A stretch of 7,847 nucleotides of DNA from contig JAKACF010000137.1 in NCBI GenBank assembly GCA_021821585.1, positions 1 to 7,847 on the forward strand, read 5' to 3'. Below the pieces are notes generated by a model. It was not told the origin of the DNA, did not search any database, and saw only the letters and a list, made by a program, of their open reading frames with translations. The position numbers and the translations under genes were made by a program. The first letter of the stretch is position 1. The number at the start of each line of letters is the position of its first letter. Positions 1 to 6,507 of the stretch are shown one piece after another. The stretch is from Actinomycetes bacterium (GTDB taxonomy: Bacteria; Actinomycetota; Acidimicrobiia; Acidimicrobiales; Bog-793).

Positions 1-1088
1 GCACCAGCACCGCGCCCCGCCCGCACGCCACGACCGCCACCAGCACGACGTCCACCTCGACGACGCTGCCGGCACCGATCATCTCGGGCTTCGACCCGAT
101 CTCGTTCTCCGCCGTCAGCCTGGCCCAGTGGTGGGTGCTCGGGACCGCACCCTGCCAGAGCGGTCGCTGCAGCGAGGTGCTGGCGACGAGCGACGGGGGG
201 GCGCACTTCAGCGTCCACCTGCTGCCCGGCACCCTCGGGCAGGTGTCCGGGATCGCCTTCGGCAACTCCGCCGACGGCTTCGTCTACGGCCCGGGCCTCG
301 CCGTCACCACCGACGGCGGTGCCACCTGGACCGCAGAGTCGATGCCGGGCGAGGTGAGCGAGCTCCAGATCGCCGGCGGCCGGGCCGATGCCCTCGTGAG
401 GTGCTCCCCCTCCTCTGCCGGCTGCCAGGGGCAGGTCCAGCTGTTCCAGAACGCCCTTCCGGGATTCATGCTCAACACCCCCTTTCCTGGTGGCTCCTGG
501 CGGGCGGTGACGCTCCCGGAGAAGCTGACGTTCGGGGCGAGCCTCTCGGTGCAGGGGACCACGGTGCTCGTCTCGAACGGGCCGGCGAGCAGCACGGGCG
601 CCCAGCCCGTGGACTTCCTCCTCTCGACTGACGGAGGGTCGAGCTTCAGCGTCGAGACCTCGCCCTGCAACCCGGGGCTCGGCGGGCGGGGCGAGCTCGC
701 CATCTCCGACCCGGCCGTCATCTGGGCCGCCTGCCCCACCGGCATGATGGCGTCGCCTTCGCTCTCGACCGACGCCGGGGCGACGTGGTCCCCCGTGCGC
801 TCCTCGACGGAGTTCTCGAACGGCCTCGACCTCGCGCCGGTGTCGGCCACGACCGCCCTCGCCTGGCCGGCCGGTGGGCAGTCAGGCGTCGCCCTCACGA
901 CCGACGGCGGGACGAGCTTCCAGACGGTGCTGACGGGGAAGACCGGATCCTTCGTGACCTTCGCCGGATACAGCGATCCCTCCAGGGCCTACGTCATCTT
1001 CTCCAAGGGCACCGGAGAGAAGACCGGTCTCATGTACGAGTCGAACGACGGAGGGCACACCTGGACGCAGGTCTCGTTCAGGTCCTGA
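1..1088 (+). CDS. Asp-box (BNR-like) beta-propeller protein, 5' partial
   Basis: The reading frame is open from position 3 to the TGA at 1086-1088, giving 361 visible residues; the start codon and any signal peptide lie before the window. An ATG or GTG inside the frame (for example 135) would cut the domain, so I treat the gene as 5' truncated. The first ~24 visible residues are almost only Ser, Thr, Pro and Ala, as in a wall or membrane-proximal linker. After that come at least six Asp-box motifs of the form S/T/N-D-G/A-G-x-x-W/F, starting near nt 189, 309, 624, 765, 900 and 1041. This is the signature of six- or seven-bladed propellers of the sialidase/photosystem-assembly-like superfamily. 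Spaced cysteine pairs (for example T-A-P-C-Q-S-G-R-C) fit an extracellular disulfide-bonded protein. Asp boxes are structural, and no sialidase active-site arginine set is evident, so no enzymatic role is claimed. It converges with the minus-strand genes that follow, with only 18 nt between stops. Confidence 0.8.
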   Translation, partial: TSTAPRPHATTATSTTSTSTTLPAPIISGFDPISFSAVSLAQWWVLGTAPCQSGRCSEVLATSDGGAHFSVHLLPGTLGQVSGIAFGNSADGFVYGPGLAVTTDGGATWTAESMPGEVSELQIAGGRADALVRCSPSSAGCQGQVQLFQNALPGFMLNTPFPGGSWRAVTLPEKLTFGASLSVQGTTVLVSNGPASSTGAQPVDFLLSTDGGSSFSVETSPCNPGLGGRGELAISDPAVIWAACPTGMMASPSLSTDAGATWSPVRSSTEFSNGLDLAPVSATTALAWPAGGQSGVALTTDGGTSFQTVLTGKTGSFVTFAGYSDPSRAYVIFSKGTGEKTGLMYESNDGGHTWTQVSFRS

Positions 1089-1106
1089 CGGTGCGGCGCC
1101 GCCCCC

Positions 1107-1283
1107 TCACGAGCGCGGGCGCCGCTCGGGACGGTGCAGGATCATGTCCACCATCTTCAGGTTGATGCGCAGGAAGCGCCAGACCTGCCAGGGGACGAAG
1201 GTCCGCATGAACACCGTCCATGCGGTCGGGCGCGTGACGTAGGTCAGCTCCTCGTCGGTGAGGGAGACGGGATGGTCGCTCAT
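1107..1283 (-). CDS. Small 58-residue protein downstream of SQR-like oxidoreductase
   Basis: ATG at 1283-1281, TGA at 1109-1107. The ORF begins 6 nt after the TAG of the flavoprotein gene, and a GGAG inside the end of that gene can serve as ribosome site, so translational coupling is likely. The protein starts M-S-D-H-P-V-S-L-T-D-E-E-L-T-Y-V. It continues with an aromatic and basic stretch (residues ~20-50, including W22, W32, W35, F37 and an L-R-I-N-L-K-M-V-D-M-I-L segment) and ends in a run of arginines. The alternation of hydrophobic and basic residues suggests an amphipathic, membrane-surface segment rather than a full transmembrane helix. I do not recognise a named family. Position suggests it works with the monotopic membrane flavoprotein encoded upstream, perhaps in membrane docking or as a small subunit; this is inference. 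Support for a real gene is the tight spacing, the ribosome site and the protein-like composition. Confidence 0.66.
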   Translation of the reverse strand: MSDHPVSLTDEELTYVTRPTAWTVFMRTFVPWQVWRFLRINLKMVDMILHRPERRPRS

Positions 1284-1289
1284 GGCTCG

Positions 1290-2744
1290 CTACTCCGGGA
1301 TCAGCGGCCAGCCGGGCCGCATCCTCGCCTTGTACAGGAACAGGTGGTGGAGAAGGATCTTGATCCAGTGCCCGGCGAGGCCGATCTCCCCGAAGGTCTT
1401 GTCGACGTCGCGGCCGTAGTCGGGGAAGCGGGCGAAGTCCGGCACGATCGGGTAGACGGTCATCGACACCGCCGTCCCGGTGAAGGGGTTGGCGCCGGCC
1501 GACGCCACGCAGGCGGCGCCCATCTCGGCCATCGAGGCCTCGGCTGTCGGCACCGACGAGCCCTTCACCATGCCGACGATGCTCCGGGCGACCGCCTTGC
1601 CGATCTCGGCCGACGGCATCCCCGTGCGTGGTGGTGCGGGCGCGATGAGCGTGCCCTTCGGGCTCGTGTGCGGGCGGGAGATGCCGTGCGGCGGGGCGAA
1701 GGCGATGCCCGCCGCGAACAGGTTGGGATAGGCAGGAGACTGGTAGGTCCGCGGCCAGTCGTCGGCGGACCAGTCCTCGTAGCCCTTGGCCGTGTAGTCC
1801 GCGTCCACCCGCATGAAGTCGTTCGGGAGGAACAGCCGCTCGGTGATGTCGGCCCCCTCGCGGTCGTAGGACTTGAGCCCGACGCCCGAGAAGGGCGGCA
1901 GGAGCATGGCGAAGTCGAAGGGCTCCTCGCGCTCCGCACCGTCGAGCGTCTCGTAGGCGAGGACACCCGGCGCCACCTTCTCCACATGCGCCCGGGTGAT
2001 CCAGCGGATGCCCCGCTCGGCGAACAGCGAGGCGGTGAACAGGTGCGACGGGACGACGTAGCCGCTCCTGCGCAGGTGCATCCCCCCCATGCCGAAGTCC
2101 CCGAGCTCGTACTCGTTGGTGATCCAGACGATGTCGGCCTTGTCCCTCACCTTGCGGGCGCGAAGCTCGAACTCGAGGTTGACGATGTACTCGAAGGCGG
2201 CGCCCTCGCAGGTGCAGGTACCGTGCCCGACGCCGACGACGAAGCGCTGCCGCTCCCCCCGCCTCATCCGTGCGACGGCCTCGTCGAAGGCGGCCGAGGT
2301 CGACAGGGCGTCGTCCACCGTGCAGACCGAGTGGCTGTTCCCCTCCGGGCCGAGGCCGTCGGTGCGGTCGAAGCGGAGGCGGGGACCCGTGGCGTTGACG
2401 AGGAAGTCGTAGGGCACCTTCTCGAGGGCGGCCCCGGGGTTTCCGGGCACCGGCTCCACCGAGACGTAGGGGCGGGGTGAGGCGAGGTCACCCTCCGGGT
2501 GGAGCTCCCTCGCGTAGGCCTGGACGAACTCGATCCCGTGGCGCTCGTAGACCGGGGCGAGGGGGAAGGTCACCTGCTCGCGGCCCATGAGGCCGACACC
2601 GACCCAGATGTTGGAGGGGATCCAGTTGTAGTCGGGGCTCGGCGAGACGACGGTGACCGTGTCCCGGGCCGGGAGCCACCGCCGGAGGAAGGCGGCCGCC
2701 GTATGACCCGAGATGCCGGCGCCGAGCACGACCACCCGGCTCAC
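1290..2744 (-). CDS. Sulfide:quinone oxidoreductase-type FAD-dependent oxidoreductase
   Basis: A 484-residue pyridine-nucleotide-disulfide-reductase-like flavoprotein. The N-terminus V-V-L-G-A-G-I-S-G (residues 5-13) is the FAD-binding Rossmann loop. Cysteines stand at 141 (S-H-S-V-C-T-V-D-D), 177/179 (H-G-T-C-T-C-E-G) and 412 (G-A-A-C-V-A-S). This spacing matches the three redox cysteines of sulfide:quinone oxidoreductases (Cys128/160/356 in the Acidithiobacillus enzyme). N-L-F-A-A-G-I-A (341-348) is the second FAD contact typical of the superfamily. The C-terminal 25-30 residues, with W-I-K-I-L-L-H-H-L-F-L-Y-K, form the amphipathic membrane-anchoring segment seen in SQR and type II NADH dehydrogenases. 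Expected role: peripheral membrane oxidation of sulfide to polysulfide or sulfur with electrons passed to quinone. The GTG start at 2744 has an excellent ribosome site (GGGAGG at 2755-2750, 5-nt spacer). Alternatives are a related flavoprotein such as flavocytochrome c sulfide dehydrogenase or an NDH-2-like enzyme; the cysteine pattern favours SQR. Confidence 0.82.
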   Translation of the reverse strand: MSRVVVLGAGISGHTAAAFLRRWLPARDTVTVVSPSPDYNWIPSNIWVGVGLMGREQVTFPLAPVYERHGIEFVQAYARELHPEGDLASPRPYVSVEPVPGNPGAALEKVPYDFLVNATGPRLRFDRTDGLGPEGNSHSVCTVDDALSTSAAFDEAVARMRRGERQRFVVGVGHGTCTCEGAAFEYIVNLEFELRARKVRDKADIVWITNEYELGDFGMGGMHLRRSGYVVPSHLFTASLFAERGIRWITRAHVEKVAPGVLAYETLDGAEREEPFDFAMLLPPFSGVGLKSYDREGADITERLFLPNDFMRVDADYTAKGYEDWSADDWPRTYQSPAYPNLFAAGIAFAPPHGISRPHTSPKGTLIAPAPPRTGMPSAEIGKAVARSIVGMVKGSSVPTAEASMAEMGAACVASAGANPFTGTAVSMTVYPIVPDFARFPDYGRDVDKTFGEIGLAGHWIKILLHHLFLYKARMRPGWPLIPE

Positions 2745-2788
2745 CGGTTCCTCCCGATGCCCTCGAGCGCGCCCGTGGTCTCTGGCAT
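2741..2788 (-). CDS. Candidate 15-residue leader ORF overlapping the SQR start
   Basis: ATG at 2788-2786, TGA at 2743-2741, encoding MPETTGALEGIGRNR. It has its own strong ribosome site, GGGAGG at 2799-2794 with a 5-nt spacer, identical to that of the flavoprotein gene. Its stop overlaps the GTG start of that gene (GTGA at 2744-2741), the classic arrangement for translational coupling. The peptide resembles no attenuator leader that I know (no run of a regulatory amino acid). It may be a coupling leader, or a chance ORF between a true 5' UTR ribosome site and the gene. Confidence 0.4.
   Translation of the reverse strand: MPETTGALEGIGRNR
2750..2755 (-). promoter_or_regulatory. Ribosome binding site deciding the GTG start of the SQR-like gene
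   Basis: On the minus strand GGGAGG is followed by AACCG and then GTG (2744-2742). The site fixes this GTG as the start, which places the G-x-G-x-x-G FAD loop at the usual distance from the N-terminus. Confidence 0.75.
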
Positions 2789-2821
2789 GTCCGCCTCCCC
2801 TCCCGTGCCGGGTTGGGCTGC

Positions 2822-2864
2822 ACTATGGGCGCTCCGGGCTCGCCTGCCCAGGGCCGAAAGACCC
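2822..2864 (-). promoter_or_regulatory. Candidate promoter: DosR/NarL-type palindrome plus -10 box
   Basis: In minus orientation a palindrome GGGTCTTTCGGCCC occupies 2864-2851 and fits GGG-n-C-nnnn-G-n-CCC, the conserved core of DosR/DevR boxes of actinobacteria. A -10-like hexamer CATAGT (consensus TATAAT, 4 of 6) lies at 2827-2822. If that hexamer is used, the transcript starts near 2815 and the palindrome is centred near -42, where class II activators sit; no -35 box is obvious, as expected for an activated promoter. The 5' UTR to the leader ATG would be ~27 nt. The core pattern is G/C only and could turn up once or so by chance in DNA this GC-rich, so the call rests mainly on location and spacing. 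No DosR-like regulator is encoded in the window. Confidence 0.35.
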
Positions 2865-2965
2865 ATCGGGCGCCCGACAGCGGCACCGTCCCTCCGGCGC
2901 GCTCAGGAGCTGCGGTGACGCGCCCGCGAAGGTCCAGCGCCGGCCCCCGCGCGGCGGAGGAACGC

Positions 2966-3910
2966 TCACCCGGCTGGAGGAGAGCCGGCCTCGGCCTCGA
3001 GCTGCTCGAGGATCTCCGACAGCAGGAGGACCTCGGTGCCGGCCAGGCCCACCGAGCAGAAGAGCGTGACCTGGCTGTCGGCGGTCCGGCCCGGCACGGC
3101 GCCAGCGGCCAGCGCGGAGAGGGAGACGAGACGGTCCATCTGCGCCGTTCCGGCCAGCACGAAGGGCGGATCGTAGCTACGGGCCTGGGCGATCGAGTCG
3201 GTGGCGACGACGTCGGCCCGCTCGGCCAGGAGGTGGTCGAACTCGGCCCGGCCGGCCTGCTTCGGTCCGAGCGTCGTGACGTGGCATCCCTCTCCCACCC
3301 AGGCCGGGTCGATGACGGGCGCGCCGCTCGAGGTGGCGAGCACGACGAGGTCACAGCCGGACACCGCCTCCTTCGCGCTCGGGGCGTCCCGGACCACCAG
3401 TCCGAGCTCGCGCTCGGCCCGCTGCACGAAGCGCCGGCGGCGCTCGGCGCTCCGGCTGTAGACGGTGACACTCTCGAGCCGGCGCACGGCGTTCGCTGCC
3501 CAGAGCTGGGTCCAGGCCTGCCGGCCGCTTCCGACGAGGCCGAGATGCTGGGCGTCCGGCCGCGCGAGCAGGTCGACGGCGAGCCCGCCGATCGCCCCGG
3601 TTCGAAGGGGCCCGAGCGCCCGGCCGGTGGCCACGGCCCGGACCCTGCCCGATGACCAGTCGTGCAGGACGACGACCTCCTCGCCCGGGTCCGTCTCGAA
3701 GGAGTCATAGGAGCGGTAGCCGTACCACCGGCCCGTCCGGGCGCCGCAGGTGAACACGAGGCGGCCGGAAGCGAACTGCACCGCCGCCCTCGGCGGTGCC
3801 TCGATCTCTCCCCGCTCCACCGCCAGCACGGCCGTGCGCATGGCGGCGACGGCACGCCGTGGCGCGAGCCTGGCCGTCACGCCGTCGTCGTCGAGGAGCA
3901 GGGGGGCCAT
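2966..3910 (-). CDS. Ornithine cyclodeaminase / mu-crystallin family protein
   Basis: A 314-residue protein, close to the usual 310-350 of the family. Residues 97-110 (G-R-A-L-G-P-L-R-T-G-A-I-G-G) match the family L-T-x-x-R-T-x-A segment, with R103 at the substrate-carboxylate arginine. L-V-G-S-G-R-Q-A (125-132) is the NAD(P)-binding loop, normally G-x-G-x-Q-A. C-S-V-G-L-A-G-T-E (285-293) matches the family S-x-G-x-x-x-x-D motif with Glu in place of Asp. The residue where many members have a lysine (G-x-K, ~66) is arginine here. These changes argue against assuming true ornithine cyclodeaminase. The family also includes alanine dehydrogenases, ketimine reductases and opine-type or siderophore precursor synthases, so only a soluble NAD(P)-dependent amino/imino acid enzyme is called. 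The ATG at 3910 has no clear ribosome site. It follows the kinase gene after 39 nt and is probably the last gene of the kai-led unit, with a 221-nt gap after it. Confidence 0.8.
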   Translation of the reverse strand: MAPLLLDDDGVTARLAPRRAVAAMRTAVLAVERGEIEAPPRAAVQFASGRLVFTCGARTGRWYGYRSYDSFETDPGEEVVVLHDWSSGRVRAVATGRALGPLRTGAIGGLAVDLLARPDAQHLGLVGSGRQAWTQLWAANAVRRLESVTVYSRSAERRRRFVQRAERELGLVVRDAPSAKEAVSGCDLVVLATSSGAPVIDPAWVGEGCHVTTLGPKQAGRAEFDHLLAERADVVATDSIAQARSYDPPFVLAGTAQMDRLVSLSALAAGAVPGRTADSQVTLFCSVGLAGTEVLLLSEILEQLEAEAGSPPAG

Positions 3911-3949
3911 GACCCAGCTTGGCAGCCGCCCCGCACCGCCGTCACGGCC

Positions 3950-5005
3950 TCATCCCGGCGACCGGTGGGTGCCGAGGTCGTCGTAGGCGGCGGCGAAGCG
4001 GGTGATCGTCGCCAGGCAGACGTCGGTCGGCTGGAAGCTGCCGGCTGCCAACGTGTGGAGCCATGTGGCGAGCCCGAAGGCGGGAGCGGCACGGTAGGCC
4101 TCGAGGGCCACCGTCCGGTCCGGCGGGTCCACCCCATGGGACGCCAGGGCGTCGAGGTAGCCCTCGAGGAGGCCGGTCTCATGGGCACGCCGCTCCTCGG
4201 CACCGAGGCTCCCGACGAGGAAGTACCCCACGTCGTGCGACCAGTTTCCGACCCGGACGAGCTGCCAGTCGTAAAAGCCGGTCCGCCCGCCGGCCAAGGC
4301 GTAGGTGTTGCCGGGGTGCGGGTCGCCGTGCAGGACGGTGACCGGCCCGCCTGCGGCCCGGCGGGCGCTGGCGCGGAACTGGCGCTCGAGCCTCCCGGCC
4401 GTGGCCGGGACCGGCAGGACGTTCCGCTGCCCGAGCTCATCGAGCCGTCGCAGACCCCTCGAGAGGCTGGCGAGGGAGACGGGGGCGAGGAGGCGACCGA
4501 GCCGCCAGGGCCGGAGGAACGAGAGGCTGGAGGGCAGGGGTCGGTCCCAGTAGGCGGCGTGCAAGGAGGCGAGCTCGGACAGCCCCGAGCGGACCTCCGG
4601 CACGCTGAGCGCCTTCGTCGCCGCGTTGGGCGATCCGCCGAGGGTCGCCAGGTCCTCCATGACGACGACCGTGGCGAGCCGGGCGGCGTCGACGCCACCG
4701 CCGAGCAAGCGGGGGTGCTCGATCCGGAGGGTCTCGGCCGAGGCAGCAAGACGCGCCTCTGTTCCGAGCGCCCGGAGGGCGACGAGCGCCAGGCGATGGA
4801 GCAGGCGGCCTCCGGACTTCACGAAGACCGAGGGCGGACCGGACCCTCCCGAGTACGACAGGGTCACGCGCGCCCGCCGGTTCGTGCCGTCCTCGACGGG
4901 GCCGAGCTCGACCCCGGAGACCACGGCCCCGGGGTAGCGGGTCGAGAGGGCGGCCGTCGCCCACGACGGGGTGAGGTCGGACCACGAGCGCGGGACGGCG
5001 AGCAC
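3950..5005 (-). CDS. Aminoglycoside phosphotransferase (APH)-fold kinase
   Basis: A 351-residue protein kinase-like phosphotransferase. V-F-V-K (60-63) gives the ATP-anchoring lysine, V-V-M-E-D-L (114-119) the hinge, and V-L-H-G-D-P-H-P-G-N (224-233) the Brenner catalytic loop with D228, H230 and N233. F-Y-D-W-Q (244-248) is the metal-binding Asp motif, and W-S-H-D-V-G-Y-F-L (255-263) follows as in the family. All catalytic residues are present. The sequence style is that of the broad APH/ecdysteroid-kinase-like group, whose substrates are often small hydroxyl or amino compounds; the substrate cannot be read here, and antibiotic resistance should not be assumed. The start is GTG at 5005: GGGAGG at 5011-5006 directly abuts it with no spacer, which is unusual, and no better in-frame start exists nearby. 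It begins 44 nt after the kaiC stop and ends 39 nt before the cyclodeaminase-like gene. Confidence 0.83.
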   Translation of the reverse strand: MLAVPRSWSDLTPSWATAALSTRYPGAVVSGVELGPVEDGTNRRARVTLSYSGGSGPPSVFVKSGGRLLHRLALVALRALGTEARLAASAETLRIEHPRLLGGGVDAARLATVVVMEDLATLGGSPNAATKALSVPEVRSGLSELASLHAAYWDRPLPSSLSFLRPWRLGRLLAPVSLASLSRGLRRLDELGQRNVLPVPATAGRLERQFRASARRAAGGPVTVLHGDPHPGNTYALAGGRTGFYDWQLVRVGNWSHDVGYFLVGSLGAEERRAHETGLLEGYLDALASHGVDPPDRTVALEAYRAAPAFGLATWLHTLAAGSFQPTDVCLATITRFAAAYDDLGTHRSPG

Positions 5006-5049
5006 CCTCCCATCGTGCCCGACGCCCCCGGACGTCGTTCCCGGGTCGT

Positions 5050-6507
5050 TCAGAACAGCAGCGAGGCGTCCGGCACCGGCTCGCCGACCTCCATGCCCGA
5101 CGCGGTGATGCGGAACTCCCGCAGCGCCTTGTCGTGGTCCGAGCCCCGCATCTTCAGCACCTGGACGGCCCGCCGCATCTCACCGCCGAGCGGGACGTAG
5201 TGGAGCAGTGTGATGGCGTCGCTGATCGTCGAGACGTGGAGGTCGCTCGAGGAGTCCGAGGAGAGGAGGTCGCCGCCGATGCTCGTCACCATGCCGAGCA
5301 TGGACCGGAGCTTCATGTGGATGGTGAGTCCGAGGACATACTCGCGAAAGCTCTTCACCGTCGCGATCCGCTGCAGCGCGCTCAGGCTGTCGATGGCCAC
5401 GCGGTCGGGGACGAACTTCTCGATGTTCGCCTTCATCCGCTGCAGGTGGTCCTCGAGGGAGGCCGCCTCGGGTGCCTCGGCGACGATGCGGAGCCTGCCG
5501 TCGGACTCCATCTCCTCGAGGTCGATGCCCCAGGCCCTCCCGTTGCGGACGAGCTGGTCGTGGCTCTCCTCGAAGGAGTGGAGCAGGCACCGCTCCCCCG
5601 CCCGGACGCCGCCCGCCACGAACTGCGCCGCCAGCAGTGACTTGCCCGTCCCGGTCGCCCCGGCCACGAGCCAGAGCGACTTCTCGAACAGCCCGCCACC
5701 GAGCATCGTGTCGAGGGGCTCGACGCCGCAGCTCAGCCGCCGGGTGGAGCTGGCGTAGCCGATCGACGAGATCGCCACCGGGACGACCACGATCCCTTCC
5801 CCGTCGAGCAGCGTGAACAGGTGCTCTCCCTTCAGATGCGAGCCTCCCCGCATCTTCAGCACCTCGATCGTCCGACGGCGCTTCTCGCCGTCGAGGGCGT
5901 TGCGCAGGATGACGACGTTGTCGGCGACGAACTCCTCGAAACCGAGTGTCGTGATCGGCCCATAGTCCTCTGACCGCTCGGAGGTCATCACCGTGGTCAC
6001 GCCGGCTTGCTCGAGGGTCGTCGCCATCTGGAACAGGGCGTGGCGGGCAGGGGCCATCGTGCCGTTGTCGAACTGGCTCATGAGCGAGCCCACCGAGTCG
6101 AAGGCGACGCGGGCGGCACCGACCTGCTCGATGGCGGACGAGATGCGGGCGAGCAGGGGCCCGAGGTCGTACTCGCCTCCCGTGAAGACGGTCTCCATCT
6201 GGTGCTGGGGAGAGGCGTCGACGAAGCACCACTTCCCCTCCGCCTCCCAGGCGGCGATGTCCCAGCCGAGCGACGCCATGTTGCGCCGGATCGCCTCGGG
6301 CCGCTCTTCGAAGGTGACGAAGATGCCCGGCGCGCCCTCGCCGACGATCCCCGAGGCGAGGAACTGGGCCGCGAAGACCGTCTTGCCGCTCCCGGCGGTG
6401 CCCGCCACGAGCGTCAGCCGGTTGCGGGGCAGTCCCCCGTGCGTGATGAGGTTGAGGCCGGGGATGCCGGACCTGAGCCGTTCGATCGGATGGGACGTCT
6501 GGCGCAT
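5050..6507 (-). CDS. kaiC: KaiC, two-domain RecA-fold clock-type ATPase/autokinase
   Basis: A 485-residue tandem RecA protein. CI domain (~1-245): Walker A G-T-A-G-S-G-K-T (36-43), catalytic E67-E68, Walker B Asp137. CII domain (~250-485): Walker A G-A-T-G-T-G-K-S (283-290), E313-E314, Walker B Asp373. The segment D-L-H-V-S-T-I-S-D (422-430) aligns with cyanobacterial KaiC around Ser431/Thr432; S426 and T427 match the phosphosites, and S421 falls at the Thr426 position. K-M-R-G-S-D-H-D-K (452-460) and the preceding G-E-M-R-R-A follow KaiC closely. Compared with ~519 residues in Synechococcus, the protein stops about where the A-loop begins, so the KaiA-binding tail is missing. Expected biochemistry: slow ATPase, hexamer formation and CII autophosphorylation. 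The ATG at 6507 directly follows the TAG of the phosphatase-KaiB gene, with GGAGGA at 6520-6515 as ribosome site, so the two are co-translated. Whether it makes a rhythm or acts as a timer or switch is unknown. Confidence 0.92.
   Translation of the reverse strand: MRQTSHPIERLRSGIPGLNLITHGGLPRNRLTLVAGTAGSGKTVFAAQFLASGIVGEGAPGIFVTFEERPEAIRRNMASLGWDIAAWEAEGKWCFVDASPQHQMETVFTGGEYDLGPLLARISSAIEQVGAARVAFDSVGSLMSQFDNGTMAPARHALFQMATTLEQAGVTTVMTSERSEDYGPITTLGFEEFVADNVVILRNALDGEKRRRTIEVLKMRGGSHLKGEHLFTLLDGEGIVVVPVAISSIGYASSTRRLSCGVEPLDTMLGGGLFEKSLWLVAGATGTGKSLLAAQFVAGGVRAGERCLLHSFEESHDQLVRNGRAWGIDLEEMESDGRLRIVAEAPEAASLEDHLQRMKANIEKFVPDRVAIDSLSALQRIATVKSFREYVLGLTIHMKLRSMLGMVTSIGGDLLSSDSSSDLHVSTISDAITLLHYVPLGGEMRRAVQVLKMRGSDHDKALREFRITASGMEVGEPVPDASLLF

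Noticed and set aside
1..1088. Sialidase annotation from the Asp boxes
   Set aside because: Asp boxes are structural and occur in many propellers; the catalytic arginine triad and F/YRIP motif of sialidases are not seen.
1089..1106. GCGGCGCCGC palindrome (1093-1102) between the convergent genes as a terminator
   Set aside because: The palindrome has no loop, leaving a stem of only 3-4 bp once folded, and no T-run follows on either strand.
1134..2480. Long plus-strand ORF (448 codons) opposite the SQR-like gene
   Set aside because: Antisense shadow of a GC-rich gene: the minus-strand protein has clear FAD and cysteine motifs, while this translation is low-complexity His/Arg/Val-rich with no recognisable domain.
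2488..3855. Minus-strand ORF (455 codons) spanning the gap between the OCD-like and SQR-like genes
   Set aside because: Out-of-frame translation of both real genes (Arg/Ser/Pro-rich); it only looks long because stop codons are rare in GC-rich DNA.
3950..5005. Antibiotic-resistance gene (aminoglycoside phosphotransferase)
   Set aside because: The fold and catalytic motifs are shared by many metabolic kinases; no close match to a known resistance enzyme can be asserted and the context is a kai/metabolic unit.
3662..5200. Long plus-strand ORF (512 codons) across the kinase gene and its neighbours
   Set aside because: It runs antisense through two gene boundaries and is Gly/Arg/Glu-rich without domains, whereas the minus strand encodes full APH and OCD motifs.
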